A stretch of DNA of 64,000 nucleotides from Macrophomina tecta (Eukaryota; Ascomycota; Dothideomycetes; Botryosphaeriales; Botryosphaeriaceae). The position numbers and the translations under genes are program-made. Each line of letters opens with the position of its first letter. Positions within the stretch are counted from its first letter, which is position 1. Where the stretch lies: positions 501,501 through 565,500 of the forward strand of contig JAKSGN010000037.1 of the NCBI GenBank assembly GCA_024180945.1, in the 5' to 3' direction. The notes beneath the pieces were generated by a model, which saw nothing but the letters and a program-made list of their open reading frames with translations, had not been told where the DNA came from and did not search any database. Below are positions 21,228-32,274 of this stretch, piece after piece.

Positions 21228-22396
21228 TTCGATTGCAAGATGATTTGATGAACTGGTTGATTCTTGATCCAAAATGCTGGGGGCTTCGTGATCATTGTCC
21301 CCACTTTTGGCTCCTCCGCCTGCTGCTGCTGGCCGGGGAGTTTCACGTAAGCAATATTTATATACCATTCCTCAACCAATCCTCTCTCCTGTCCTCTCTT
21401 CTGAGGATGAAGAGGAGGACAAAAACGCATTGGGGAAGATGCGGAGACGCGATATGAAGCCAGGCGTTGGAATTTTGCTGTTTATTAATCCCGATCCCAA
21501 ACATGATTTTCCTTGTTCTCCTTTTCTCTTTTCAGCCCTACAATGCTGCCAGATGGAATGAAGTCGGCCAGTTGGGAATCACACCGTAGGGTATCAGGAA
21601 GCGAGCTTTGCTGCCGATGACGCTGCTGCAGGAGGTGAGTGGTGTCAAGTAGTTTTCTTTCCCTTATTACACTTCTTTGCTCCGCTCGTGGGTACGGTTT
21701 TCCTTTCCTCATATTTTTCATGTTTCTTCAGAGCATATGGGTGGGATTTGGCAGTGGAGCTTTGTAAGCGAGATGCCGGCATCTATGAGTTTCTTTGTCG
21801 GCTTTCCGTGTCGAGATCAGACTGGCATGAATTGGTGGCTGCGCGTTTTGGAAGGGGGAGGAGAAAGGGACGTGCCAGGGGGGCGTTTGGTAGGTGAATG
21901 GGGTTGAGGTAAGGGAAGCTGCGCGGCTTCGTTCTTTGGAGGAGCTGTTGTTGCTGGTGTCAAGGTTGCGCTAATGGAGATAGATTGGGGTCGCTATAAT
22001 AAAAGTTCGTTTCGAAATGGGCATCTTGTATTGTTAGAGCGTGTCGGTGGTGTGCTAATGATCTATAGATATCTCTACTAGAACACCAGAAAGCCGGGTT
22101 TCACCCTCGCGCTTTGCTATTTGGACATAAGTTCTCACAGAGTTTCGGGGTATTTTTTTTATGCAGACGAGCAATTCGGTTTCCTGTAGTATCTCATACT
22201 CATGGCCCACAGTTCAAAATGCGGCGCTTCGAGAGGCTCCTTTCGGCGATACACAGGCTCAAACCGGAGGCAAGCAAAAGAACTAGACAAATGCCGCCAT
22301 GTCGCAAGGTATTTTTGCTGTCATTCAGCTGGACTGTTACGCATCTGGATGATTATCCTGAATGCTTCCCAGCAGGCGGACTCTCTCAATACCATA
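21228..22396. other. Intergenic between convergent SIS1 and zinc-finger genes
   Basis: 1.17 kb holds two 3' flanks. Nothing coding is supported. This marks the left edge of the gene-poor accessory stretch. Confidence 0.45.
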
Positions 22397-22947
22397 TCAC
22401 GATTCGATCACGCTTTGAGCCTCACCATCGCCCTCCGTCAGGGTGCCAGTATTGTCGTCCCTTGGGTACCAAGAATTCACGTGCTCAATTGCTTCCAGCT
22501 TGTCGCATCTGTGTCTATTGCCCATGAGGTGTTGCTGGACGTTGTACTTCCGTGCGAATGTCTTTTTGCACTTATGACACGTGAATGGCGTTGGCTTTTC
22601 CCTGTTATACGGGCAAGTAGACGCTTCGCGGTGGTGCCGGAGCAGTGTCTGCTGATTGATGTAGGTGTGGCCGCAGCAGTGAAGGGAGGCTGGTGACACT
22701 TCAGGCGCATGCCACAATCGTCAGTCCTACCTCGAACATCATGCGGTGAGGCTGCGAGGACAGAAATACCACTGCTGGCTGACGGAGACTCGAATCGCTC
22801 AGCTGGTGGTGGAGGGGCTGTTGCATCGGAAAATGCTGCGGCATCGAAGATCCTAGCTAACGGGCCGTCGTCCCATTTCTCCTCGTCTGATAGGACTCGA
22901 GGGTTTGCGGGTGCGCGAGGATGCTGTTTGCTCGTTCCGCACGCCAT
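22397..22947 (-). CDS. Small C2H2-type zinc-finger protein
   Basis: A 169-residue protein from exons 22947-22731 and 22689-22397. The second finger is canonical: Cys110, Cys113, His126 and His132 in FTCHKCKKTFARKY. A preceding finger-like unit (about residues 76-98, CCGHTYINQQTLLRHH ending in Cys98) has adjacent Cys-Cys and His-His, unlike the usual C-x2-C spacing. The N-terminal 70 residues are polar and Ala/Pro/Ser-rich; the C-terminus is acidic. The 41-nt intron has a GTAGGA donor, a CTGAC branch-like site and an ACCAG acceptor; a downstream-shifted alternative (acceptor 9 nt earlier) also keeps the frame. It is probably a DNA-binding protein, but no target can be named. Confidence 0.65.
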
Positions 22948-23939
22948 GATTCTCCCTCTCGACACTGGCTTCAAATAGAATATTGCCCGGTCCAAAGATG
23001 GAAGGGCAAACGGTGAGAATAGAGAGAAGAGCGCGGTACACGCAAGCACGGCTTTTAAAATCGCCCATGTCCACCTGTGGGTTGTTGTTCGAGGTGGGTG
23101 CGCATGGCTTGCGGCGGAGCCGTTACCTATCAGAGACGTTGAACATTACCATCCAGTATGCACATTCGCTAAGCGAGAGCCCCGCACCCACGATTTTAGG
23201 TTGTTTATCTGAAACTTAGCCTATCATAATGTCCTGAGAGTGTTACCACTGCATATTTCACGAATGTATGCGCAAATCCCTGGCGGCAGCGTTTCTCTAT
23301 ATCATTCCGTCAGCCGCATTTATCTGCTCACACGAGCGACCTCAGCGACTAGGGAGCATGCGCCATTAGCTCGTGTAACAGCCAGCTTTGGCCGGCATGC
23401 TTGCGTCACAGCTTCGGTATGGTTCCAATCGGGCCTTGCATAAGCCTGGTCACAGCTTCAGCAAGCATAATCACTCGGCGGCCTTGACGAGTAACAGGTT
23501 GCTCCGCTATGTCTGTATATGTGGTCTCACGCCGGCAACTTCCCGCCCACGGCCGATCTACCTCCATGATCTGACGGAGGTTCCAGGTAGAGGTCAACAT
23601 GGGCCCAACGAAAACGAGAGATGGATATGGCTGGGCCGGCGAGTCTGGATTGTATGCATGTACTGTACACACATCACAGTGCAGTAACGTGCCGCGTATT
23701 CACTATAGTCATGCGCAGAAGTACGCCCGGGGAAAATGAGAAATATCATCCAAAATGGGTCTCCTGAAAGTCTTTAAATGGGACTCTGCATTGCCTGCTG
23801 AAATCCCCGTTGAAACGATGAGGTAATAGCGGTATTGCTGTTAAAGGTCACTCTCGGATGTCCAACTTCTCGACCAGCCGAAGCAATGGACATCAGATTG
23901 AATGGACGATCGGGAAGACATTGACTGCAAAGGCCCTTG
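22948..23939. other. Intergenic, gene-poor stretch
   Basis: About 1 kb separates the zinc-finger gene from the hypothetical gene to its right. Short open frames occur on both strands but none shows a family motif. I see no gene. Confidence 0.4.
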
Positions 23940-23955
23940 TCATGGATAGAGGAGT

Positions 23956-25300
23956 TTAACCTCCTGTGGTTTTCTCGCATAATGAATTACAGTACTTCTC
24001 TCCGTTGGCCCGATTTGGCGCCATTGCTCGCCCTCGATGATGCATTTGTGCATCTGCTTCCGATCCCGCACCAGAATCTGTACTGTGCCGATGGCGTGCC
24101 CGACTTCTGTGGCTAAGTCGATTGCGAGCTTGCCGACAGGTCTGAGATCTCGACATCCTTGCATTCTGAGAAAACTTCGTGAGATGCATTAAACCAATCC
24201 TCACAGGAACCGTCCTCATCCTCTGCCATTTCCCAGCTTCCAAGAACTCTTGGCCCTGGCCGGTTGAGGATGGCGTAGTGTCACAAACTTGCTTCTCAGA
24301 TAGCCAGTATGTGTCCGGCTTAGGTGAGGTCAAGGCCGGGGCTTGCGGTGTATCAACTACTAGCCGAGACGTATTGAACGCGTTCGGAGAGTGCTCACGC
24401 CAGCAGAGGCAAGCAAACAATGGACAGGGCGCATTTCGGACGCTCCTGGGCGAAGCGGCGGTAGTGCTGAGATCACAGTCTCCAGTGTTACTGGCCTCGG
24501 CGATATCCTCCGGGCTCCACGGATACCCTCTCGGGGACGAAATAGGGGTGCTCGGAGGTGGCAGAGTCCTTGAAGCGAGATGATTCCGGCGTGATGTTGT
24601 TCGTCTCCTCGAGCCAGGGGGAGACGGCTGGGTTATTCTTAGTTTCGGGAGCGCACATGCCTGCGCTCGTCTCCCGGTTTCGGGTTCTTCTATTGGCCCT
24701 TCCCTGCGCCCTTGCTCTTGTAGGTCCATTTCTGGCGGCGCTATTTCGAGATGTTCGTTCTGGAGCTGCGGGTGATCTTCCATCGTCCAGCTTCGTTCGC
24801 CTGGAAAGTACGACACTGGGTAATCACCCTCGAGCTCCTGCGGTTCCCCGTCCGATGGCAGTTCTACTGGCGCCTCAATACACTCGAGTTCGGGTGCAAC
24901 AGGCGGATCCTTCTCTCTCCATATGTCGTTGCAAAACGCAGAAGGCCGACGCCTTTTCTTCGCGCGACAAAGCGTCATGGCGAGCACGATGGTTTTCACC
25001 CGTGCTCTGAGCGTCGGCTTTGGCTTCTCCGACTTGCGAGGTGTTTTTGGGGTGCTACACTTGTGTAGTTTCGTGTATGAGAAGGAGAGTAAAGAGTATT
25101 CCCGTTGTTCATGGCACGGTCCATCTGAGGAGCTTTCTCTTCTGGGTGACCGAAAAGAGCGGCGGCTGGTCTACAGTAAGTCAACAAAAGAGCCTTGAGG
25201 CGTCTTTTTTTTTTTTTGGGGGGGGGGGGTGCAACTCTACACGGCTGCGACTTACCAACAAGCTGAACTGGCATTCTTGCATTCCGGCTGCCGAGCACAT
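23956..25300 (-). CDS. Hypothetical protein, exon model uncertain
   Basis: I do not recognise this protein. The model uses exons 25300-25256 and 25170-23956 (419 residues), with a GTAAGT donor and a CTGTAG acceptor that phase correctly. The N-terminal half is basic and nuclear-looking (PKTPRKSEKPKPTLRARVK, then RAKKRRRPS). The middle is rich in Pro, Glu and Ser with SPRGYPWSPED. The C-terminal about 90 residues are less convincing: another frame at 24164-23940 reads more like protein (TEVGHAIGTVQILVRDRKQ), so a further intron or a frameshift probably exists near 24170-24290. The intron carries a run of 12 G next to 13 T (plus strand). It lies in the gene-poor region beside NLP gene 2. Confidence 0.4.
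25205..25229. repeat. Poly-T/poly-G homopolymer pair in an intron
   Basis: Thirteen T followed by twelve G are seen on the plus strand. They fall inside the proposed intron 25171-25255 of the hypothetical gene. Such tracts are prone to length change and to sequencing error. Confidence 0.8.
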
Positions 25301-26283
25301 GTTAAGGGTGGGGATACATCCGCCGAGAGTCTGCGCAAACCAACCCAGAAAGAGAACTGGCCGGCAGCTCTAATTCTAGGCTGATTCTTATGCCGTAGCG
25401 CCCCTTTGGCCGACCGAAAGACGGTGTTGGGATCCGCAACCTGCACGTACAGCACATACCCGGAATTGCGGCATCGTAAGGCGTTGCACTGACCATGATG
25501 CACCAGTAAAAGGGTTTCTGGCAACCCTGCGGGACCAATGGCAGCCCCGGACCTGGCCAATGTAAGCCCATATTCCAATAGCGCGCCGAAGGGATGCGCG
25601 GCCGTTTGGTGCAGAGACCCTGCCCCGTGCCGCCGTAGGGCAGAAGAAAGAGTTTCGCTTGCGTCCCCGTGTGGAAACCATGTGTAGATGATCCCCATGG
25701 GCTGATCCGAGGACCCGAGGGCTACATGGCGAAACCTGATTCTGCATGATGCCAGCTTCCGACTTTCCCATGGGCACGCGGGCGTCTGATGCCGATGGTG
25801 CCGGTTGCCGGATTCAGCTGCCGTGGCCGCTCTCATGGAACGAACCCCGGCGGCAGAGACGTGCGATAAAGGAAATTTCACTGTCATTACCCGAATTTTG
25901 ACGTTGTCGATTGTTACCTTGGGCATTCGCGTTCATCTCTCACTATCACACGCCGTAAGTTTTGCACGTTCGTATTGCCTCCCCCTTTCGCCACGTCGAA
26001 GCCCGAAATTGGAAAGTCTTTGCCGGTGTCAGTGCGGTTCAAGACACAGTTTTTTTGGGAACAGCAAGGACTTTACCAGCACCAGGGTGTTCAGACACGT
26101 TGAGCTTGCACCTCGTATTTTGTTTGGAGGGGAAAGAAGATGGACGATCGCGCAAGTGAAAAGAGAGACATTAATTGTTCGAACTGGATATCATGCTCTC
26201 CGCCCCTGGACTCCGCCATTTCGGCCACCCGCTCACCGTCTTTTTTCTCCCCGCCGCATACCCCGCGCAAGGCACACCTCTCC
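25301..26283. other. Intergenic, hypothetical gene to NLP2
   Basis: 983 bases hold the promoter of the hypothetical gene and the 3' flank of NLP gene 2. A 224-codon open frame on the minus strand (25926-25252) has no supporting feature and was rejected. Confidence 0.4.
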
Positions 26284-27393
26284 TCACAACGCGGCCTTGG
26301 CCAGGTTGCTCTCGAAGTTGCCGTCCTTGAACGGCACGTTCGCGGAGCCGAAGTCCGTGTTCTGCAGCGCGGTCCGCGCCGCCGCCGGCAGGCTCTCCCA
26401 CGCGATCATCGGCTGCTCGCCGCCGCGCGTGCTCGTGAAGCCCATCTGGTGGTTGACCGGGAAGATGTTGTAGTACCTGATCAGCGGCCGCGTGCCGCTG
26501 AGGTTCGGGCTCGTCGTGGTTTCATACTCGCCGTGCCCCGAGGCCGCGACGCCGAGGATGGTCGCCGACGTCGAGGCTTCGCTCAGCCAGACGACGACGC
26601 CCTCCCAGTCGTGCCGGTGGCCAAGGCCGGTAGACGGCGAGTCCTTGGGGAAGTACCACGAGTACATGACGGCGTAGCGGGAGCCGGATTGCGCCCCGCG
26701 GACGTACACCTGGCCGGTGCTGCTGGAGCAGCCTCCGTTGGAGGAACCGGTGGGGTTGAGACCGGCACTGTGTTGGGCATTAGCTTGGGTTCGTCAAATA
26801 GAGCGTATTTTGCCGCTAGACATGATTTGATGCTTGCTTTGCGGAATATTGTACGGAAAATGGGGGCGTGCGGGAGTCAGTGTAGAAAGGAAAAGAGCAC
26901 GAGGAAAGAAAATTGGAGAAAGACTCGGAGCCCGATGAGTAGCATAAGCATGGTGTCGAAATCATTGCTACCGTGGGGAGTTGAAGCATTCGTCCGAACT
27001 TGAATATGCTCAGGTCCTCTGGGCACTTACATCCGGATAAATGCTTCCATTTCCCACAATCATTGGCGCTCCCGATTGCAGTAATTGGCATCGACTCCGT
27101 ACATAAGAAAAGGAAAGTGTGGGTGGTACATCATTATTGCTTTCATAACGGAAATCCAGAGCTTACTTGGTGTTGCCTGAAGCGTCCACGGCGGGGAAAG
27201 GCACACAGCCGGAATCGACCTTCAGGTAGGGCTTGAACTTCTGATAAACGGCGCCGATGCCAGACGGAACAGTTTCGGCGAAGCCGACGACAGAGTCATG
27301 GGCGATTTCGGCGCGGCGTTCAATAGCGGCAGCACTGACGCAGCTAACGCCCGCGAGGAGGCACACAAGGCCCTGACGGAGAGAGAACGGCAT
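26284..27393 (-). CDS. Secreted NPP1/NLP family protein, type I (NLP gene 2)
   Basis: A second necrosis-inducing-protein homologue. Exons are 27393-27167 and 26767-26284 on the minus strand, giving 236 residues, the same length as NLP gene 1. A signal peptide spans about residues 1-20. The heptapeptide GHRHDWE is at 125-131, preceded by MYSWYFPKDSP with the metal-binding aspartate. Two cysteines flank the first intron region, as in type I NLPs, and the C-terminus keeps the conserved DFGSANVPFKDGN block. This copy is closer to the canonical type I sequence than gene 1. The intron is 399 nt, far longer than others here, and lies at the same site and phase 2 as intron 1 of gene 1. Secretion to plant tissue is a family inference. 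Confidence 0.92.
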
Positions 27394-27995
27394 GGTGCAG
27401 GTTGCGCAATTGACGGGGACTTGAAGGGGGGCGGATGTATCACCTACGGACCAGGATACAAGGAGGAGTTGGCGGGCTTTATATCGAACCGCTGTTGCGG
27501 AGCACGTTCAAATAAGGCTTACCAAGATTTGGCGGTCCGGAGTGCTACGTTGAGAAGAGAAGGTGGTTTCTAACTTGTTCGACGCCCTGCGGCACCTCCT
27601 GACCGATGCGGCTACCCACGTGTTGCGAACTGCGCGCTTTCGTACCCCGGGTGACGAGGTGGAGTAACCGATGCACCGTCGACTACTTAGGAAGGCAAAA
27701 TCGAACATGGCCTATCATCGCCTCATGCAGACGCTTGCCAAGGCGGGACACTGGATGGGCTTCGGCCCTGTTTCAGGAACGGGTATGGACTTAATGCTCG
27801 GCTTCCGCCCGCATCAGCTGTACGTGCTAATCTTCCGATATGCCATTGGAGGAAATGCCAAGATGTCGAGTCTCTTGCAGCGTGGCCAGGTCTTGTTGCG
27901 GCATCGCAGGATTCGAAGAGACCGGTGTTGACTGATTTCCGTGCGACGGTCATCGCAGCAGCGTTAGTTTGGGCTTAGAATAACGTGAGCGATTC

Positions 27996-28033
27996 AAAAA
28001 AAATAAAATAAAATAAAATAAAATAAAAAAATA
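27996..28033. repeat. (AAAAT)n microsatellite
   Basis: A run of A with about five AAAAT-type units is seen directly in the gene-free region between NLP2 and the tRNA gene. Confidence 0.85.
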
Positions 28034-28736
28034 AGCACGCAAAAGCGTGCGATTGATGGTCCTTGACGATATGAGGTTTGTCGAAAAGTAGGCCCGTCCT
28101 TTCAGGCCTTCCAATGCCTGACCCCATCTCCATCTCCGCCCCATCCCGCCCCGTTGTAGCTCGCCTCTTGTACGAGCTTGGCGAGGTTTCGGCGAAGAAT
28201 ACCGACGTGGGCAATCCGGAGACGCGGACTGTCCGAATGCCGAAGGTGATGGCGCTGCCCTGCGAGTCAAGGGTCACGACCGACTCAGATATCTTGGGAG
28301 ATAGGACGAACAAGGTCAAGCATTCCGATCGCCATGTTAAGCTTACTGTTCGGACCCGGGCCTCTGCCGACCCTGAGATTGTGATGGACGGGCCGTTGCA
28401 AGCGAAATGGCGCTTGGCCCTCATCAAAGCTCACTTGCAAACATCTTCGCCAAAGAAAGACCCTCCGCTCTCAAAAAGCCGTCTCGGTCTCTCGCGGGGT
28501 CAAGCTACGTTCCGACAAAAGCAAAGAGCCACCCCGCAAACGGAGGCCCATTTACGATCAAAGTCCGGACCACGTAGGCCCCACACTTACACCGCTTTCA
28601 TCATACTCACGTGCGAACCAAGTCCCCGGTAGCGCCCGACGTCCGTCCGATATGGCCGACGCTCCGTGCAAGCGTTAAAAGGCGCCGGCGCCCTCCCAAG
28701 CCCTCGAGCAAAAAATTTTCACCTTCACCACAACGC

Positions 28737-28741
28737 AAAAA
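28737..28741 (-). terminator. RNA polymerase III poly-T terminator
   Basis: Five T in a row on the minus strand begin about 18 bases after the tRNA-Lys 3' end, the usual Pol III stop signal. Confidence 0.7.
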
Positions 28742-28759
28742 GATGAGAGTCGGGATTTG

Positions 28760-28832
28760 AGCCCAACGCGGGGGTCGAACCCGCAGCCTTGAGATTAAGA
28801 GTCTCACGCTCTACCGATTGAGCTAGCCGGGC
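28760..28832 (-). tRNA. tRNA-Lys, anticodon CTT
   Basis: The minus strand folds as a standard 73-nt tRNA without intron. The acceptor stem GCCCGGC pairs with GTTGGGC (two G-U pairs), the D arm contains TAGCTCAATCGG (A box), the anticodon loop is ACTCTTAAT with anticodon CTT, and the T arm is GCGGGTTCGACCCCCGC (B box). CCA is not encoded, as expected in a eukaryote. It reads AAG lysine codons. Confidence 0.95.
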
Positions 28833-29877
28833 GGCGGTTGTAAGAAGTTGTTGACTTCTTACGGGTTGTTGATGGAAGAGTGATGGGCAACGATGCTTAT
28901 ATTTAGAGACTGCGCTCCCAGAGTTTGCCCGAAACACCAAGCAGCGCTGTTATTCGCCAGAGGAAGCTCATCTCATAGTCAAGTTGGCGCGGAGAGCCAC
29001 CTGGACGGGAATGTTCCGAAGTGAAATTTTGAGAGCAGAGATTTCCTATTCGGGATTCGCGACATATCAATACCGCATCCATGGGCCCTCTCCACAGTCA
29101 GAAAGAGTAGAGAGCATATACAGAGAGCTTGTTCACGTGGATTGTGGTGGCAGACTCTTGATGAGCGTGTAGTGTCAAGTTTCTGTCTTCGAGGCGTTCC
29201 GAGTACGGGAACGAACGACCGCGGGTGGGTTCGCACGCGTCACGCCGCACCGCGAAATTCAATCCCGCCTCTAATGTGGCCATAATCTGGGTGTAGATGT
29301 GCATATTTAGTATTCTGTGCGAGTTCTGCTGTCGGTTCAAAGGCTCCAGTAGAGGCAGTTCAAATCGGCCAGTCAGAGCTCCTCCTGTGGATATGATGCT
29401 TGCATCGACATACCCGCCATGATCTCATGAAGTTTTGTACTTTGGGCGATTGGACTATTACTATACAGGTTTGTGCTAAGTACCGTGTCCGTCGCAGCAA
29501 GGCTTCTCGAAATTGTCTATATTTTCATGTTCAGTCTTTGCGCTGCGCAAGCCGCCTAGAACCGTCTTCGTGCCCAGAGTCCACGCGTCTCGCAGAATCG
29601 CTGCCATCCGTCGTTTCAGTGTCCCATAACTGGTGCACCACGTCCTGAAGGGACTCGAGCAGCCAAAGCATAGATCTCACACCACTGTTGCATCACACCA
29701 AAATCTGGATTGTCCCGATTCATGGGAAATGGATGTTCGCCTGCATAAAACTAAAATCGAAGCTTTCCGTGCTACACCAAGAGCCACTCTCTCCAAAATC
29801 TACGACGGGGAAGCCCACAACACCCGCCAGCAGCACCCTCGGGCGATTCTAAAGTTGCTCCCCACGTCGAGTGCCAC
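28833..29877. other. Gene-poor stretch, tRNA to alpha/beta hydrolase
   Basis: About 1 kb with the 3' flank of the hydrolase gene and the upstream side of the tRNA gene. I see no gene or repeat. Confidence 0.45.
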
Positions 29878-30799
29878 TCACAACCTCTCCTTCTCGACAC
29901 TCTCCCTCCCCAACCTCTCCACCAACATGACCGCATCCCCCACCTTCTCCGGCATACTCAACATCGGCGAGTGCGACGAATCCAGCTCCACAACGCGCAA
30001 CGCATCGCCTCCCACGGCATCTAGCATCCTCTGCTGCACCGCCGGGGGCAAGATGACGTCCTTGAGGCACTTGAGGTAGACGGCGGGCACGTTTTTCCAG
30101 GGGGCGCCGCGACCGGGGACAGTGCCGACGTTGCCCGGGTTGGGAAGGAGGTGTTTGGCGAGCTCCTGTTGTTCCGATTCGGGCAGGTCGTTGTAGAGGA
30201 CGTGCGGATCCGGGGGTTGGATGAAGCCGTTCTTTGGAGTGGGAAGGTAGGTGGACGTGTTAGCTGGGCGGTGTTCGTTCGTGTGAAGGAAGTGGAGGAG
30301 CTGTTATGTTTTCCTCTTTGGGTGGGTGGAATGAAAATGCATGGAGAAAGGCAGGGACAAAAGAGGGGGGGGGGGGAATAGATATACATACCTCATCCGC
30401 CTTCAAAGGGCTATCACTGCCATCCGGCGGAAACATGATCGCTGCGATGCTCTTCCCCTCCGGAAGCACGAACGCGGCGATGTACACCAAACCCAGCACG
30501 CAGCCCTTGTCGCCCTTCTTCCAGGCGTAATTGGCCAACGCGGGGGACAGCACGCTCCCGGCGTACGAGTGCGCGGCAACGACGACTTCCTTGCCGTCAT
30601 CAAGCAAGCGGTCGACCACGCTGCGCAGATGGGCGGCGTCTTCGTCGACGAGGCCGTCGCGCATCGGCTGGCCGAGAGAGGGGTTGCGGATGGCAAGCGT
30701 GGAATAGCCGCGGCGCTCGAGGTCCGGGATGAGTTTGTGGTAGGTGTGCTCAACGTGCCAGGCACCGGGTACGAGGACGACGGTGGGTTTGGGGGCCAT
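29878..30799 (-). CDS. Alpha/beta hydrolase (AB_hydrolase esterase-like)
   Basis: A 253-residue soluble alpha/beta hydrolase of the plant-esterase-like (EstC/MES-like) group; the substrate is unknown. Exons are 30799-30392 and 30231-29878 on the minus strand. The oxyanion region is VLVPGAWH (residues 8-15). The nucleophile elbow is AHSYAG with Ser78, where alanine replaces the first glycine of GxSxG. A likely catalytic Asp is in KDVILPP and the catalytic His is in DSSHSPMLSMPE (about His223). There is no signal peptide, so it is probably cytosolic. The 159-nt intron has a GTATGT donor and contains a run of 12 G. Related fungal proteins are often annotated as salicylate or aromatic esterases; I cannot confirm this. 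Confidence 0.85.
30365..30376. repeat. Poly-G run in hydrolase intron
   Basis: Twelve G in a row on the plus strand, inside the intron of the hydrolase gene. Confidence 0.8.
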
Positions 30800-31679
30800 T
30801 ATTTCTCGCACGCAAGGCAGAAGGGAGATGCGGGATATCCGATCGGAGCAGGGTGTTGTACGGTCATCATATTGGCATTTATACTTGGTGATTATGGGTG
30901 CTTGGCGGGAGCATGAAGCAGATGGATCCCACTGGGATTTGAGAAGTGGAGAAGGTCTTACATTCTCAGACGCTAGTGGCGTGCGCGGCACAACCACCTC
31001 CACCTCGGTAGTTATAGTGGGAACGCAGTTCTTTAGGATTGATAGCCTCTGAATAGTTGTGAATCACCCTAATAATTATCCGCAGATTGGTGCGATTAAG
31101 CTCCCTGACGCAGTTCGTCGCAGGCAATCAAGACCGACTCTGCTATCCTGGCATTGTCGGTATATTCTGCCCTGCCTTTGGGGGAAGCTTAGTCCACTTA
31201 GCGCTTATCTTCGTTTGGGTAACTCCATGCACTGAATCCTGCCAAATTTGTGGCGAGCATAAGATGGGAGACAGCAATTTACTGGATGGTTGAACGGAAA
31301 AGTGCGTCAGCTGAGTCAAGTAAGATCCGGGTCGTATAGTGGTGAGCCGATAGCCGAAAACCTAAAGCCGAGTAGGCAGTAGGCAGGGCTATTCATTGGT
31401 GGGGGGCCAAAGCAGCCATCCACATGAGAACGTCGTCAATGCCTCTGCACATATCCATGTGGATGACTGCTTCAACTGCCCACCAATGCCAGAGCTTGGA
31501 GGATTAAACTTCTCCAGAATAGGAGGAGGAAGCAGCTTCGAAAGGAACGAGTGAAGGTAGTGTCGGAGGTGAGAGGGTAGGCGTTGATACATTGTGGACG
31601 TAGTACAGATATCCGCAGCCATGGATGGTGATTGTGAGGACCATGGAAGTCCAATGTTTCTCGCACTTCTCCTCTCTTC
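30800..31679. other. Intergenic, hydrolase promoter and 3' flank of small membrane gene
   Basis: 880 bases with no supported gene. It holds the hydrolase promoter on the left and the 3' flank of the next minus-strand gene on the right. Confidence 0.45.
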
Positions 31680-32274
31680 CTACTCTTGCTGGCTCTGGTT
31701 GCTCACTTTACTCTCAGCGCCGACGCCAGGCGTCCCCAGCTCTTCGAACTCCTGCTCATAGCGGCGCCACACCTCAGCATCCCTGGCTAAGCGTTTCTGG
31801 GCGCGCACGAACTGCTCGTGGGCGATAAGGCGGCGGTCGGCTTCGACCATGCTGCGAGATGATCCGGCTGAGTCAGCAGGGCGCGGAAGGCATCACGAGC
31901 GGATGATCTGACGTTACCTTCCCAAAATCATGCCGGACATCTGGAGAAAGCTAAGTCACGGTCAGCCTGCCTACGTTCTAGACGACAGATGGGCACGGAC
32001 GCTTTGAATTGGATGGTGAGGCCACGGTAGATTGGGCTGAACATGTAACCGGCTCCGCCGAGGACAGCGGCAGCGATGCCCCACTGCAAGCGAATAGTAA
32101 GTCAGGGAGGAGAGGTACAAGTTGAGCGATGGAAGACACGGTGCACGTGAGGCGCAGGACGGACAGGCGCGGGGATGGACTTACTCGCGCGGCGCCTACA
32201 GCAGCGCCCCTCGCGGCGACCCAGGCGGCACTGTTGATCTCCTCATCCTTCTCCAGCGAGGCGTGTGCGCGCAT
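31680..32274 (-). CDS. Small, probably mitochondrial membrane protein (HIG1/Rcf2-like, tentative)
   Basis: A 125-residue protein from four exons on the minus strand: 32274-32185, 32083-32001, 31950-31918 and 31851-31680. The phases join cleanly into one frame. It has two hydrophobic helices (about residues 15-47 and 52-72: GIAAAVLGGAGYMF and FLQMSGMILGSM) followed by a charged helix (EADRRLIAHEQFVRAQKR). A short helix pair plus an EADRR-type element is reminiscent of the HIG1/Rcf respiratory supercomplex factors, but this is a weak likeness and could be wrong. The third exon is only 33 nt and its upstream donor (GTCCGT) is weak. The start is the first ATG with a plausible leader. Confidence 0.62.

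Larger units (their letters stand above)
27394..28759. other. Gene-poor stretch, NLP2 promoter to tRNA
   Basis: 1.37 kb holds the NLP2 promoter and an (AAAAT)n tract at 27996-28033. Overlapping open frames of about 150-170 codons on opposite strands near 27975-28632 were not accepted as genes. Confidence 0.4.

Noticed and set aside
25252..25926. 224-codon minus-strand frame upstream of the hypothetical gene
   Set aside because: It has no motif, reads through a likely spliced exon of the next gene, and its composition is not protein-like.
28114..28632. 172-codon plus-strand frame, with an overlapping minus-strand frame (28427-27975)
   Set aside because: Two open frames on opposite strands with no motif, no splice evidence and no known family; neither is supported over the other.
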